Below are positions 32,002 to 42,549 of a DNA stretch of 64,000 bases, piece by piece. This DNA comes from Phragmites australis (lineage: Eukaryota > Streptophyta > Magnoliopsida > Poales > Poaceae). The DNA is taken from NCBI RefSeq assembly GCF_958298935.1, contig NC_084941.1, forward strand, positions 17,210,001 through 17,274,000. Reading direction: 5' to 3'. The notes beneath the pieces were generated by a model that saw only the letters and a list, made by a program, of their open reading frames with translations, was not told where the DNA came from and searched no databases. How positions within the stretch are numbered: the first letter of the stretch is position 1; each line of letters begins with the position of its first letter. A program made the position numbers and the translations under genes.

Positions 32002-32608
32002 TATCAAATATCTAACTATAGGGTATATATGCACAAGGAGTACACCATACACGAACAAGGTACATTATACAACTTTGGTTATTGCAGACCTGAATCTGCG
32101 GGATCTAGTATAGTTGGGAATTCTAGAAAACTATACTAGGAAGGTCTCGATCTGATTAACTGACTTGAGTACGACTAGTATGTAGGATAGATTCGGTTAT
32201 CTTGCCTTGATCGACAAGACGAAGCACTTCCTATCGACTACGACTGGTTCCAGGGCAACACCAGAACCCCTATATGAGGTGGGGACCTAGACCCCTAGAA
32301 GGACAACCCGCAACAGATCAACGCATATGCAACTCAACGCAAGCATCAAGACCATAGCCATCGGAAATACTCGGCGACTTCAACCCTAGATTAGTTTAGA
32401 TCCGAGCTACTCCATTGTAATAAGTCTAGCCACATTGCTTGTACTCAAGACAATACATATACAATGTCATACATACAGGATGTGGGGTATTACTTCACGT
32501 CAAGGGCCTAAACATGTCTACATAGCGCGTCTTGCTTCTGCTCGATCCATGATCTCGAAGGTACTCCAATTCAATTGCTTATATATTATTAGGAACTAAT
32601 CTTCGATA
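32002..32608 (+). repeat. Right LTR of the second non-autonomous element
   Basis: 607 bp beginning tatcaaatatctaactatag and ending actaatcttcgata, preceded by the purine tract gagtagagttagggg. It matches the split left LTR. Confidence 0.85.
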
Positions 32609-32629
32609 AGTTTCTCTTCTTCTTCACTT

Positions 32630-33452
32630 CACTAGTCTCTTTACTACAATCTATGTTACACATCCTCGTTATTTCATTAAAAAACATTTATCTGAAAATA
32701 TTAGTATAATCTTTTTAGTTTGTGTCTGTAAGCATAAATATTGTCATTTTTACCTTTCTTTTCTCTATATTGGGGTTATAGTATTACAAACCACAAGCAT
32801 ACAAAATATTAATTGTGAAAAATAATTATGATCATAAGTATTAACTGACATAATATTTTACATCAAAATTATTAAATGAAAAAAGTATTTTCATCAAAAT
32901 GATACTTGTGATAATTAGTATGCGTATGGTCTCTTTAGTTTGTGTTTATAGTAAGATAAATGTTCGTTTTGACCATTCTTTCCGTATACATTTATTAGAA
33001 TTCTATGTGTTACAAACCATACACATACTAATTATTAGTTGTGAAAATATTTGTATTACATTATTTAAAAATATTTTTTCAAAATTATTAATAATGAAAA
33101 TGTTATTATCGTGGTTTATAAACAAAGCCAATTGGATTAAGGCATTATTCCAATCGGTTCGTGGCTAGAACCGATTGGAATAATAGCATTATTATTCTAG
33201 TTGGTTTGTAAGTGAAACTGGCTGGGAAAAATAATTATCTCAATCAGTTGAAGGCAGTAACTGACTAAGATAATGCACCGTATTATACCAATAGATTGTT
33301 TACACCAATCGATTCGGATAATACATTTTTAACCAACTAGGATAATCTGGAGACCCGTGTAGCGAAAAACTGACTGGAAAAACTTTTATATAGTTGGTTT
33401 TTCATGGGAGTTCATTTAAATACTGACTGGAATTAAAATATTTGCAATAGTG
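32630..33452. mobile_element. Small non-autonomous CACTA-like element (0.8 kb)
   Basis: It starts CACTAGTCTC at 32630 and ends gcaatagtg at 33452, with the 3-bp duplication ctt on both sides (32627-32629, 33453-33455). The right 350 bp carry many copies of aaccgattggaataat-like words in both orientations, typical CACTA subterminal repeats. The two termini share only the CACTA pentamer, and the left side lacks the repeats, so the left boundary is less certain. Confidence 0.5.
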
Positions 33453-33840
33453 CTTGCTCGTTTGTGTTATAATAATAGTAAAGACTAACGTTGTAGTGTA
33501 TTACAGAAGCTAAATTATTATCAAAGTTACACGTATTTACATTCAATTGTGAGACAGTTGCAACTTGTAAGGCGTAGTTTATTTTACCTTTTAGTAACGT
33601 GAATGCCCCCAGTATGTTGCTGCGTTGACTGCTGAATGCAGACATCATTCCTTACGTACATGGCTGCATTCGTGCCTGAACTGACAAATATACGCGATGG
33701 GCCGGCAATGGTGCTACGTAAATAATATATTTCCGTATGTATTTCAACTCATCTCTTTTTGACATTTTAAACAGTACGATTATTATTAATCAGTTTTCTA
33801 AATGACTTCATCACTGTGATTAAATTTGGTCATACAAGCT
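33383..33840. repeat. Unit 1 of a 470-bp tandem duplication (interrupted by CACTA)
   Basis: From cttttatatagttgg to catacaagct. It continues after the CACTA at 36869-36880 (caccttaatttc). It matches 36881-37350 with only about a dozen differences. It includes the last 70 bp of the small CACTA-like element. Confidence 0.9.
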
Positions 33841-36800
33841 CACTACTATAGAACCCCGTGTAATAGTCATCACCTTCAGTATCGGTTTAAAGGAACTGAT
33901 ACTGAAAGTGGTATCAGTGTCGGTTCTAAAACTCCCGCCCGCGATCGAGGGTCTGGAGTTAAGAACCGGCACTGATAGTAACTATCAGTGCCGGTTTGTG
34001 ACTGATAGTGGTGTTTCAGTGCTGGTTCCTCTTTAAACCGGCACTGATAGCATCGTACAGTATATATAGCCCATATTCTTCCCCGTCTCGATCCAGAACA
34101 GAGCCATCGCCGCCGCAGCCTAGTGTTACAGCACCTCCTTGCCATTTTTTTTGGCGATTCAAGGTTTTTTTTTGTTTTTGCGTAGGACCCTTCAAAATTT
34201 AGAGTAGTCAACTGTTTTAAGGTTAGTGAGATGATCTATATTTTATTTTTGGATAGATTACTTGGTAGATTGCTCTAGGGTTGATGATGGATGGTGCTTG
34301 TTCCATGGTTATGGATTTAGAGATGTAGTTGAGATCTAATTTAGATAAAATTTGCAACTTTGTCGTTGTTAGATATATAGAGATGATCTACATTTGATTC
34401 TTAGTTAGATTTTAGTTGCTAGATTGCTCTAGGTTTGAATTTAGGTGGTTGTTAGTTGGTATTGAAATTTGGAATGAGCGAGAGCTCAAATATCCATATA
34501 AATTAGAGAAAGGTCGCAATTTTATCATTGTAGATGATTTAACGAGTAGATTAAAAGTCACATGTAAATAGAGTTGGGTGCCTACATTAAATCTAGGGAC
34601 AATTGCAAATTTGCCACTTGTTGAACCGTTATTGCCATTCAAAAATTGCAAAAATACCGCTAGAACTGTCATTCGAGTGGCATCCAAAGAATAAAAAATC
34701 AGGGAGGTATTTGCAAAATATCCCTAAGATCTAGCTCTAATTTTCTAGTACGTGGATTGTGTATATTTTTAAAGTCATAAATTTTAGTAATAATCCAGTG
34801 GATTTCCTCTGTTAATTAATCAACGTAGTGAATTTAACATGTACAATTGATAAAATACTGTATTGTAGGGATGGCACGTCCACCCACGGGTCGAAATCGG
34901 ACTCGGCAGCCTTTGGAAGGTGGGTCCCCCGACCCGGCCCAAGTACCAGAAGGAGATGGGCCCTCAAATGACCAATCAGGATGTGAGGTAATTCGATAAA
35001 TATATTCTAGATTTTGAAATATTTAATGATTATAAGTCCAATGTGTTTAATTATAATAATTTACAGATAGACTGGTCATGGATGTACAAGAAACGAGAGC
35101 CAGAGTTCATTGTTGGCATCGAGGCTTTTTTGAGGGCTGCCGCGGCGTACAAAAAGCCAAAAAGGAAGTGTGACAAGCACTATATATGTTGTCCGTATGT
35201 CGACTATAAGAATGAGAAGCAGTTTCGAGGCCAGGGAATTTCATGCGTGGTACATGAATGAGTCGAATGAGGGTAGGGAAAGTTTCGAGGCCAGAGTCAA
35301 GGAACAAGATCTCCTCCATGGGGACTACAGTATTTTTATATTCTTCGAGCAATGTATCGACTGTACCAACATGATGCCCTCGATGTGTCTATCTTGAGTT
35401 GTCGGACTCTGTAAGTGTCGTATACGTATAATTCACAATATACATTTCTGTACCATTGTATTGAATCTCTTAACTTATTCCTTATGTAGAATGGAGGTAC
35501 AAAGATGCAGGAAGGAGTGCATCATGCATGTGGGATTTATCGACCCATATCTTGTCAACCCGACAATGATGAAATCTGCCAACCTAAAAAAACCGAGGAT
35601 TATGTATTGAAGTGTCTTCTAGAGCTAAAATTGAAGAAATACATACTTTTACACTACCACTGGGGGTACGTGTTTCTACTCTTTTTGAGCAATACATCGT
35701 TAGAAATTAGGACCAACTAACCTATGGTGACCTATGTGCAGTTTTCACCGGATCCTCCTTGTCGTCCAGTCAGATATTAGCAAGATCTTTATTTTCAACT
35801 CACAAAATAATCCGAAAGAAACCTACCAACCCGTCATTGACTTGCTACAAAGGTAAAAACCGTCTATTTCGTTACTGCTCTTGTAATATTTGATTTGATT
35901 GAATCTAAGTCTACTTACGGTAATAATCACACACATACAGAGTGTACCCGCGATACACCAAGAAGTGCGTTAGATACAGGCCATACACGAAAGAATGGAC
36001 AGTCCGACATGGCTTTCCTTGTAGGAAGCAGGGTCCGAACAATAATTTATGTGGTTTTTTTGTAATGGAATTCATGCACAGCTTCAACAGAGAGGATTCG
36101 ATCCTGCCGAAAGATCCTGAGGTAGGCGGTATACATATTGATGACTAATTTTCAGGTTCGATATGCCAAAATCATATGTATTGATTTCTTCAATTCTTGA
36201 AATTGCAGATCCTCGAGCTGTCCGAAGAACGTCTCATGTCTCATGAAATCAACGCACTTCAAGAACAACTTTTCGGGTTCATCAATGACGAAATCATCAA
36301 TCCAACCGGCGGGTTCCATGAAATTGGATCGTCTTTCTCGTTACCTTCAACACATAAGAAATAGTAGAGTTCAGACCTATCGGTTCACAAGAAATCTTAA
36401 AATCCATAAGATTATTATAATAAAACTTGATATGTATGCGGTGTATATATATATTGTGACGAGACTTAATGTTTTATAAATAAAATTTATATATGCTTGT
36501 GTATATATGCTGTGATGAAACTTGATATGTATGCGTGTCTATTGCCGGCAACGTCCAAAATTTGAAAATAGCATAGTACTAGCGGCAACCGCCATGTTTT
36601 AAAAAAAAGGCGGGAAACACCTATCAGTGCCGGTTGGTAACAAACAACTGACACTATAGCACCCGTATCAGTGCCGGTTGGTAATAATAACCGGCACTGG
36701 TAGGTGCACTATCAGTGCCGATTCTCACCTCGAACCGGCACTGATAGTGATTTTCAGTGCCGGTTCTATATCTGGCACTGATAGTTACTGACTATTAGTG

Positions 36801-36865
36801 CCGGTTCAGAAACCGATACTGATCACGTTTTTGAACCAGCACTGAATACCTGTTCTGCAGTAGTG
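33841..36865 (+). mobile_element. CACTA element (3.0 kb) with Ulp1-type gene
   Basis: Termini are CACTACTATAGAAC and, inverted, CACTACTGCAGAAC (12 of 14 identical). Subterminal aaccggcactgatag and tatcagtgccggtt repeats fill 33875-34050 and 36600-36850. The TSD is gct/gtt (one mismatch). The uninterrupted duplicate at 36881-37350 gives the empty site (acaagct|tcacc). A TATA box (tatatatag) lies near 34058. The single gene joins the transposase-associated domain directly to the Ulp1 module and lacks tnp2, so the element is non-autonomous. Confidence 0.93.
34871..36364 (+). pseudogene. CACTA-encoded transposase-associated / Ulp1-like fusion, six exons, degraded
   Basis: Exons are about 34871-34987 (MARPPTGRNRTRQPLEGGSP), 35067-35410 (DWSWMYKKREPEFIVGIEAF, then REFHAWYMNESNEGRESFEA after a deletion), 35490-35665 (VGFIDPYLVNPTMMKSANLK), 35742-35852 (FHRILLVVQSDISKILIFNS), 35941-36121 (WTVRHGFPCRKQGPNNNLCG) and 36209-36364 (ALQEQLFGFINDEIINPTGG). 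gt-ag sites flank each. It is Ulp1/C48-like: the catalytic His and Cys remain, but Asp is replaced by Asn (IFNS where the sister copy has VLDS), and HW is HR. Exon 3 has a frameshift in an A run at about 35585. A protease-dead decayed copy is likely. Confidence 0.8.
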
Positions 36866-36880
36866 GTTGCACCTTAATTT

Positions 36881-37350
36881 CTTTTATATAGTTGGTTTAT
36901 CATGCGAGTTCATTTAAATACTGACTGGAACTAAAATATTTGTAATAGTGCTTGCTCATTTGTGTTATAATAATAGTAAAGACTAACGTTGTAGTGTATT
37001 ACACAAGCTAAATTATTATCAAAGTTACACGTATTTACATTCAATTGTGAGACAGTTGTAACTTGCAAGGCGTAGTTTATTTTAGTTTTTAGTAACGTGA
37101 ATGCCCCTAGTATGTTGCTGCGTTGACTGCTAAATGCAGACATTATTCCTTACGTACATGGCTGCATTCGTGCCTGAACTGACAAATATACGCGATGGGC
37201 CGGCAATGGTGCTACGTAAATAATATATTTCCGTATGTATTTCAACTCATCTCTTTTTTACATTTTAAACAGTACGATTATTATTAATCAGTTTTCTAAA
37301 TGACTTCATCACTGTGATTAAATTTGGTCATACAAGCTTCACCTTAATTT
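36881..37350. repeat. Unit 2 of the 470-bp tandem duplication (uninterrupted)
   Basis: Runs from cttttatatagttgg to accttaattt. It is a direct, head-to-tail duplicate of 33383-33840 plus 36869-36880. It ends about 380 bp upstream of the glycosyltransferase start codon, so the duplication and the CACTA insertion lie in the promoter-distal region of that gene. Confidence 0.92.
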
Positions 37351-37728
37351 CTTCCCGGAATGGTATAATTCTATTTTCCACAATTGAGTGGGATGCGTCG
37401 AATAATATGATCACTCATAGGTTACTCAAAAAATCTATTAACTATGCACGAGTATTCGGTTGCTCACAAAAAATTATAAAAAATCTATTATAAGTTATAA
37501 TAGCAAAATCAGAAAAATAAAAAACGCCTAACGGTCAGAGCCGTGCTTTAACTATACTACAACGACATTTAAGTCGGCGAAGCTATAACCGCCAACGTGC
37601 GTGATTGCCTGCTTTGACCGACCACACTGCCACAGTGATGTCCTCCGGTATTTCTGCAGCAGCAGAAATAACGCACTCGCTCATTCAGCGCAACCACACC
37701 ACACTCCGGCGCACGCACGCACGCAACG
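37351..37728 (+). promoter_or_regulatory. Upstream region / 5' UTR of the UGT gene
   Basis: 378 bp between the duplicated unit and the start codon. Weak TATA-like words (ctatact near 37553, gctataac near 37581) and a W-box-like ttgacc (about 37614) are present. An upstream ATG at 37638 opens a frame that overlaps the gene out of phase. The last 60 bp (gcacgcacgcacgcaacg) form a C/A-rich leader common in grasses. No firm core promoter can be named. Confidence 0.5.
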
Positions 37729-40476
37729 ATGTCCACCTTCTCTGCCACCGAGACCACCGCGCCGCACGCGCTCCTCCTCCCCTACCCGGCGCAGGGCCAC
37801 GTCATCCCGTTCATGGAGCTCGCCCACCGCCTCGTCAACAGTGGGTTCGCTGTCACCTTCGTCAACACAGAGTTCAACCACCGCCGCGTCGTGGACGCCG
37901 CCGGCGCCGGCGCGTCGGGATGCCCGCGGCTGCGGCTCGTGGGGGTCGCGGACGGGATGGGCTACGGCGGGGACCGCGACAACTTTGTCCGGCTCAACGC
38001 CGCCATGCAGGAGGCCATGCCGCCGCAGCTGGAGGCGCTTCTCGACGGCGCCGGCGAGGGCTTGGGTAGGGTGACATGCGTTGTGGTTGACGTCGGCATG
38101 TCGTGGGCGCTTGACGGGGTGAAGTGGCGGGGCCTCCCGGCGGCCGCGCTCTGGGCGGCGTCAGCGGCGGTGCTCGCGGTGCTGGTGGGAGCCGAAAAGC
38201 TCATACGCGATGGCGTCATCGATGACGACGGTGAGATATACTTGATTTTTAAAATTTATCTTCTATGAACGCGTAGTTAGAAGTTATGGCCTTTCACTGT
38301 ACGTGCACATGTCGTTTGTTTGGGTGCTGGAAGCTTGAAGGCTTCGCTAGCTAGCCAGAAAATATCTTCTCGTTTCTTAAAAACAAAATTACTGGACCTT
38401 GGATTTACCATCGTGATTCGTGCTCCCACCTTCCTTTTCCGGCTCTGGCAATAAGGAGGGTACGGAGAGGAGCCGAGGATAGAAGTGAGGAAACAGAAGA
38501 TAGTGTCTCAGGATTGAGAACACACGAATGTAAAAAATCGACCAACCCGACCCGACAAGTTTTGGTGCCACTTTTCTTTTTTCATGAAAAGTTGTCTGAC
38601 AAGAGAATGATACGGCTGCGACGGTTTTTAGGTAATTGTAACTTGTAATTGTCTACTTCAACAAAATCACAGAGAGCCGGTGTGTTAGCAAATGCAAAAT
38701 AGACCGAGGGTCAGTTTGTTTTTTATTGTGACTCTAATAATTTAGATTTTGATTCTTATAATCTAACATCTGAATTGTTAGAATTTAGATTATACAATCT
38801 AAAATAAATAGCACCGTTGGGCCCGTACCTCTGGTCGCTCGAGTCATGTTCGTCGCCGCATCTGAGACCAGGTCCACGCGGTTCGCGACACGCGTCGCCA
38901 TGAGCCTGACCGCCGTAATGAACATCCGGTGGAAGTGATCCACATTCGAGTCCCCAACGCCGCTGTCGTAGAACCACTAGTAGAAGCCGTCCTCGCGCTC
39001 ATGGGCTAACGACGAGGTGTTGGAGGCATCCGTTGCGTGGTGGTAGGCAAGGAAGCACCCGGCGTGCCAGGCGCCCACGCGCTGGCTAGTGCTGCAGCTG
39101 CCTAAGGCGATGTCCTCAGTGGTAGTAGATAGGTACATGAGGCAGTCGCATGAGGTGGAGCTACCGAAGCAAAGCCCGTGTGCGCCCATGCTGGAGCCGG
39201 ACCGTGTGGTGGCAAAGCCTGTGGGTGAGGCTGTGGCCTCATGGTGGAGGTGGACGGCGTTGGTGTTCTTAGACCTGATTTATTCTTTCTGTGGCGAAAT
39301 GTTATATTTATAATGGTAATGGTGGATAAATATGTACTATAATATGATAGAACCAGCATTTTTCTGGACCATAGATTGTGGTACAATCTAACATCAGATT
39401 GTAGATTCTGAATTGTAGAATCAACCTGTTTATTTTAGATTCTGATTTTAGAAGTTAAAATCCACAATTAGAATAAAAACAAACAGATCCTGATTAATAT
39501 ATATTTCTTGACCACTACTCAGAATTACAGAACAACTGTCCACAACTAAATTCATATCGTTACTTGACGTGCAGGAGCTCCGATCAAACTGGAGAACAAC
39601 TCGTTCCATCTTGCCGCATCAACGACGCCCATGGACGCGACCTTCCTAGCCTGGAAAAACATGATTGGAGGCCGCGATGCGGAGTGCATGGTGTTCCACT
39701 ACCTCACCTCCACCACGTGGGCCGCTGCCGCCAAGACAGATGTCCTCCTCTGCAACACTTTCGCCGACCTCGAGCCAGCCATCTTCACCACCCAGAACTC
39801 CCCGGCTGCCACCATTCTCCCCATCGGCCCGCTCCGCACTTGGCAGCGTTCTACCACCAAGGCACCGGTTGGGCATTTCTGGCGCGTACACAATGAGGCT
39901 AGCCTCTCCTTCCTTGATGCTCAGCCTCATGGCTCCGTTGTTTATGTGGCGTTCGGTAGCCTGACCATCATGAGCCCTACGCAGCTCGAGGAGCTTGCGC
40001 TTGGGCTGGAAGCCTCCGGTAGGCCGTTCTTGTGGGTTGTTAGGCCCGGGCTGGCCGGCAAACTCCCGACCGTGTTCATGCACCATGGGAGGGGTAAAGT
40101 GGTGGAGTGGGCACCACAAGAGCGTGTGCTTGCACACCCTGCGATAGGGTGCTTCCTGACACACTGTGGGTGGAACTCGACGTTGGAGAGCATCCGCAAT
40201 GGGGTGCCTATGCTTTGTTGGCCGTACTTCACCGACCAGTTCGCCAACCAGACATATATTTCCGATATCTGGAGGGTGGGGCTAAGGGTGGCACGAACTG
40301 ACAATGAAGGAATGGTGACGAAGGAGAGGATCATGGAGAGGTTGGAGAGCATATTAGCTGATAATGGCATTAAGGAAAGGGTGGAAAGGTTGAAGGAGAT
40401 TGCGGAGAAGAGCATGAGTGAAGAGGGACAGTCATTGAAGAATCTCAATGCTTTCATGGAGTCAATAAGAAAGTGA
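37729..40476 (+). CDS. UGT83A1-like: UDP-glycosyltransferase, UGT83A1-like (two exons, complete)
   Basis: Exon 1 is 37729-38230 and exon 2 is 39575-40476 (gtgaga...gcag intron of 1344 bp, phase 1). The joined 1404 bp give 467 residues, normal for plant family-1 glycosyltransferases. The enzyme transfers sugar from a UDP-sugar to small acceptors in the cytosol. The acceptor cannot be read from sequence. Catalytic His24 is in PYPAQGHVIPFMELAH, and the partner Asp121 in CVVVDVGMSW. The 44-residue PSPG donor-binding box runs W346-Q389 (WAPQERVLAHPAIGCFLTHC, then GWNSTLE, ending FTDQ). A final Gln usually favours UDP-glucose. Overall wording resembles the UGT83A group. No stop or frameshift is seen. 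First-exon GC is very high, as in many grass genes. The start codon was chosen because it precedes the conserved N-terminal strand by about a dozen residues. Confidence 0.95.
38707..39490. mobile_element. TIR-flanked insertion in the UGT intron carrying a gene fragment
   Basis: The left end gggtcagtttgttttttatt (38708) and the inverted right end ggatctgtttgtttttatt (to 39490) form imperfect terminal inverted repeats. Both continue with related AT-rich words (aatctaacatctgaattg, inverted at about 39385-39415). The middle (38820-39260) is GC-rich and encodes a minus-strand DUF26-like fragment. I could not find a clean target duplication, so the superfamily is open (hAT or PIF types are possible). 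Intron splice sites are not disturbed. Confidence 0.6.
38820..39189 (-). pseudogene. Captured DUF26 (Gnk2/stress-antifungal) domain fragment
   Basis: The minus-strand frame reads CFGSSTSCDCLMYLSTTTED, then GAWHAGCFLAYHHATDAS, a stop at FY*, WFYDSGVGDS, and FHRMFITAVRLMATRVANRV. This follows DUF26 (PF01657) order: the CX8CX2C motif (third Cys now Tyr), a GxWxxGCFLxY strand and the helical region after it. DUF26 domains occur in secreted cysteine-rich proteins and receptor-like kinases. Only part of one domain is present, with an in-frame stop. It is probably a fragment picked up by the surrounding TIR element. Identification is from motif recall and moderately sure. Confidence 0.55.
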
Positions 40477-40953
40477 ATATTACAATATGATTATTATCAT
40501 GAGGATGCAATTTTCAAGTAAATGTTGAGTTTCGTTGTAGTTCAACCTTCAGAATGTTTGCATAATTTTTCTCACTCAATTTTGAGAAAAGTTTGAATGT
40601 TGAACTTAATTTTCTCCTTCCCCTGTTTTAGATGTTGAGATACATATGCTCCAAACTCACACATCCGTATGGCCACTTTCCTTTCGAAATGCAACGTGCA
40701 TGAATTCAAAATGTTTCTATAACCGAATGATACCTGCTCTTGTTTTCCTTGAGATATAACAACTGTGAATTCATACACAGTTACCCACCACTACATGTGC
40801 ACATGGGTGCGACGCCTATCACACATCTAAATTTGAATTTCTGAGGACAATAATAAGTTTATGATCTAATTGAGTGCGGGCACATGCTCTCTCTCTCTCT
40901 GATAGAATCTGAGCTTTGCCTCTTCTTCCATGGGCTTTGCCTCTGCCAACGTA
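40477..40953. other. UGT 3' flank, no further gene
   Basis: AT-rich 3' untranslated/intergenic sequence. No canonical aataaa is evident close to the stop. A short (ct)n run lies at 40887-40900. Fragments such as gggctttgcctctgcc precede the MULE-type insertion and continue after it at 41859. Confidence 0.6.
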
Positions 40954-41849
40954 GAGTTTTTTTTATATTTTCTAACATAAAAATTTATTTAAATATATCC
41001 CAGATAAAAATATTTATAAAAATAGACGTCTATCGCTCTCTCATGAGACGGTTAGATCCTTACCGCTCTACAAGAGAACGGTAAGCAGTACAACAAACTC
41101 TTACCGCTCTTTCATAAGACGAGCCCTTTAAAGGTACGGTAAGCACCCGTCCCCGTGGTGAACAGTAACCCACAGTGAAGAGTACTTCGCAGTTCAATTT
41201 TCCTTTCTATCTTCTCTATTCAAAACAGTGATATTATGTTGCTTCAAAAATTCTAAAACTTTTTGTATGTGTAACATAATCCATGTGCAACCCATTTTAA
41301 TTGAATTCACCCAAAAATCCTGTGTAAAATTTAAACTAAAATTCTCTAAAAAAGACTACTTTTATAACTTCTACCAATTGTTAGGGCTCAAATAAATTTC
41401 TAAAAAATTGGTAAAATTCACTAATATTTTTCTTATGTGATGTGATAATCTAGGACTAAAAATAATTTTAAAAATTATTACATCACATAAAAAATATTAG
41501 TGAATTTTATCAGATTTTTAGAAATTTATTTGAGACTCTAACAATTACTAGAAGTTATAAAAATAGTCTTTTTAAGAGAATTTTAGTTTAAATTTTACAC
41601 ATGATTTTTAGGTGAATTCAATTAAAATGGGTTACACATGAATTATGAAATACGTAAAAAAGTTTTAGAATTTTTGGAGTAACAAAATATCACTGGTTTG
41701 AACACAGAAGGCAGGAGGAAATTGAACATCAGAGCACTGTTCACCGCGGGTTACTGTTTGTGCAATGGGGGTGCTATTTTTCAAATCTTTTTACCTGGTT
41801 ATATTTAAATAAATTTTTATGTTAAAAAATATTAAAATAAAAAAAACTC
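40954..41849. mobile_element. Foldback Mutator-like element (MULE MITE), 0.9 kb
   Basis: A perfect 9-bp target duplication, gccaacgta, flanks it at 40945-40953 and 41850-41858, the length made by Mutator-type transposases. The ends are gagttttttttat and its inverse. The arms continue as one long imperfect palindrome (for example aacataaaaatttatttaaata at 40974 inverted at about 41800, and ttttagaaatttatttgag inverted about 41395/41515) with a centre near 41450. The left arm has extra sequence with accgctct repeats (41030-41150). There is no ORF, so it is non-autonomous. Confidence 0.92.
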
Positions 41850-42017
41850 GCCAACGTAGGCTTTGTCAGACTGCTTCGCCTATCCTTCTTTGGGCTTTTT
41901 TTTATCCGCTTCACCTGTGTACTATCCTATGCTTTACCTTTTTTTCCTGGACTTCGCCTGCCTCTTTAGGCTTTGTCTGTCTTTTGAGTCTTCGGTTTGA
42001 ACTTCTGTGGTTGGATT

Positions 42018-42549
42018 CAGTGGCGGACACAGAATTTGATGATTGGGTATTTAGTATTAAAAAAAATATTCAATCTAAAATATGAGAAATCTATAATAGC
42101 GTAAATTTTAAATATAAATTGTTCATAGTAGAGAAGTTTCAACTAATTAAGAGAAATTACAAAATACTTAAAGAAAATTATAATTTAACTTTGTGTTCTT
42201 TTATGGTTTGGAAGCGTTAAATGATGTCACTATCCTTAACTTGCACAAAAAATTCACGCTCAACTGCTGACTATCGAACTGGACAGTCACAATATGAAGA
42301 TCATGAACTCTTGATGTTTGTTGCTATGGTATGAGAAGGTGAGCTCTTTCTAGTTAATAGGTCGAGTGGAGGATGGATAGTAGCTTGGGCTCACGATTTG
42401 CTGGGTGGTCTGATAGATTGAACCAGCAAACAAGTAAGTTGGCCTAACTAGAGATATATATACGCAGTATAGCTGCTATATAATCAATTTTTTTAAAAAA
42501 AATTAGGTATTCAACTGAATACCTATGCATCATGGTGGGTCCGCCCCTG
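42018..42549 (+). repeat. 0.53-kb dispersed repeat, copy 1 (MITE-like)
   Basis: It starts cagtggcggacacagaattt and ends ggtgggtccgcccctg, so the ends form a short inverted repeat (cagtggcgga / caggggcgga). It matches 45773-46303 over its whole length at roughly 90 percent or better. No ORF. Its flanks show no clear target duplication. Confidence 0.8.

Larger units (their letters stand above)
26048..32608 (+). mobile_element. Second, short non-autonomous LTR element of the same family, split by a solo LTR
   Basis: The left LTR is 26048-26324 plus 30533-30885 once the nested 4.2-kb LTR and its TSD copy are removed. The right LTR is 32002-32608. Both match the LTRs at 18859 and 23833 (aatatctaactatagggtat ... 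actaatcttcgata). A gttggcacgccagatagggg primer-site-like segment follows the left LTR at 30886. The interior is only 1.1 kb (30886-32001) with one open fragment and no gag-pol. The flanking pentamers attgt and agttt do not match cleanly, so the exact ends or TSD have decayed. Confidence 0.8.

Noticed and set aside
37605..38074. Long Arg/Pro-rich frames overlapping the first UGT exon
   Set aside because: Shadow frames of a very GC-rich coding exon. Only the 37729 frame gives the conserved glycosyltransferase and a consistent splice phase. The upstream ATG at 37638 is kept only as a regulatory remark.
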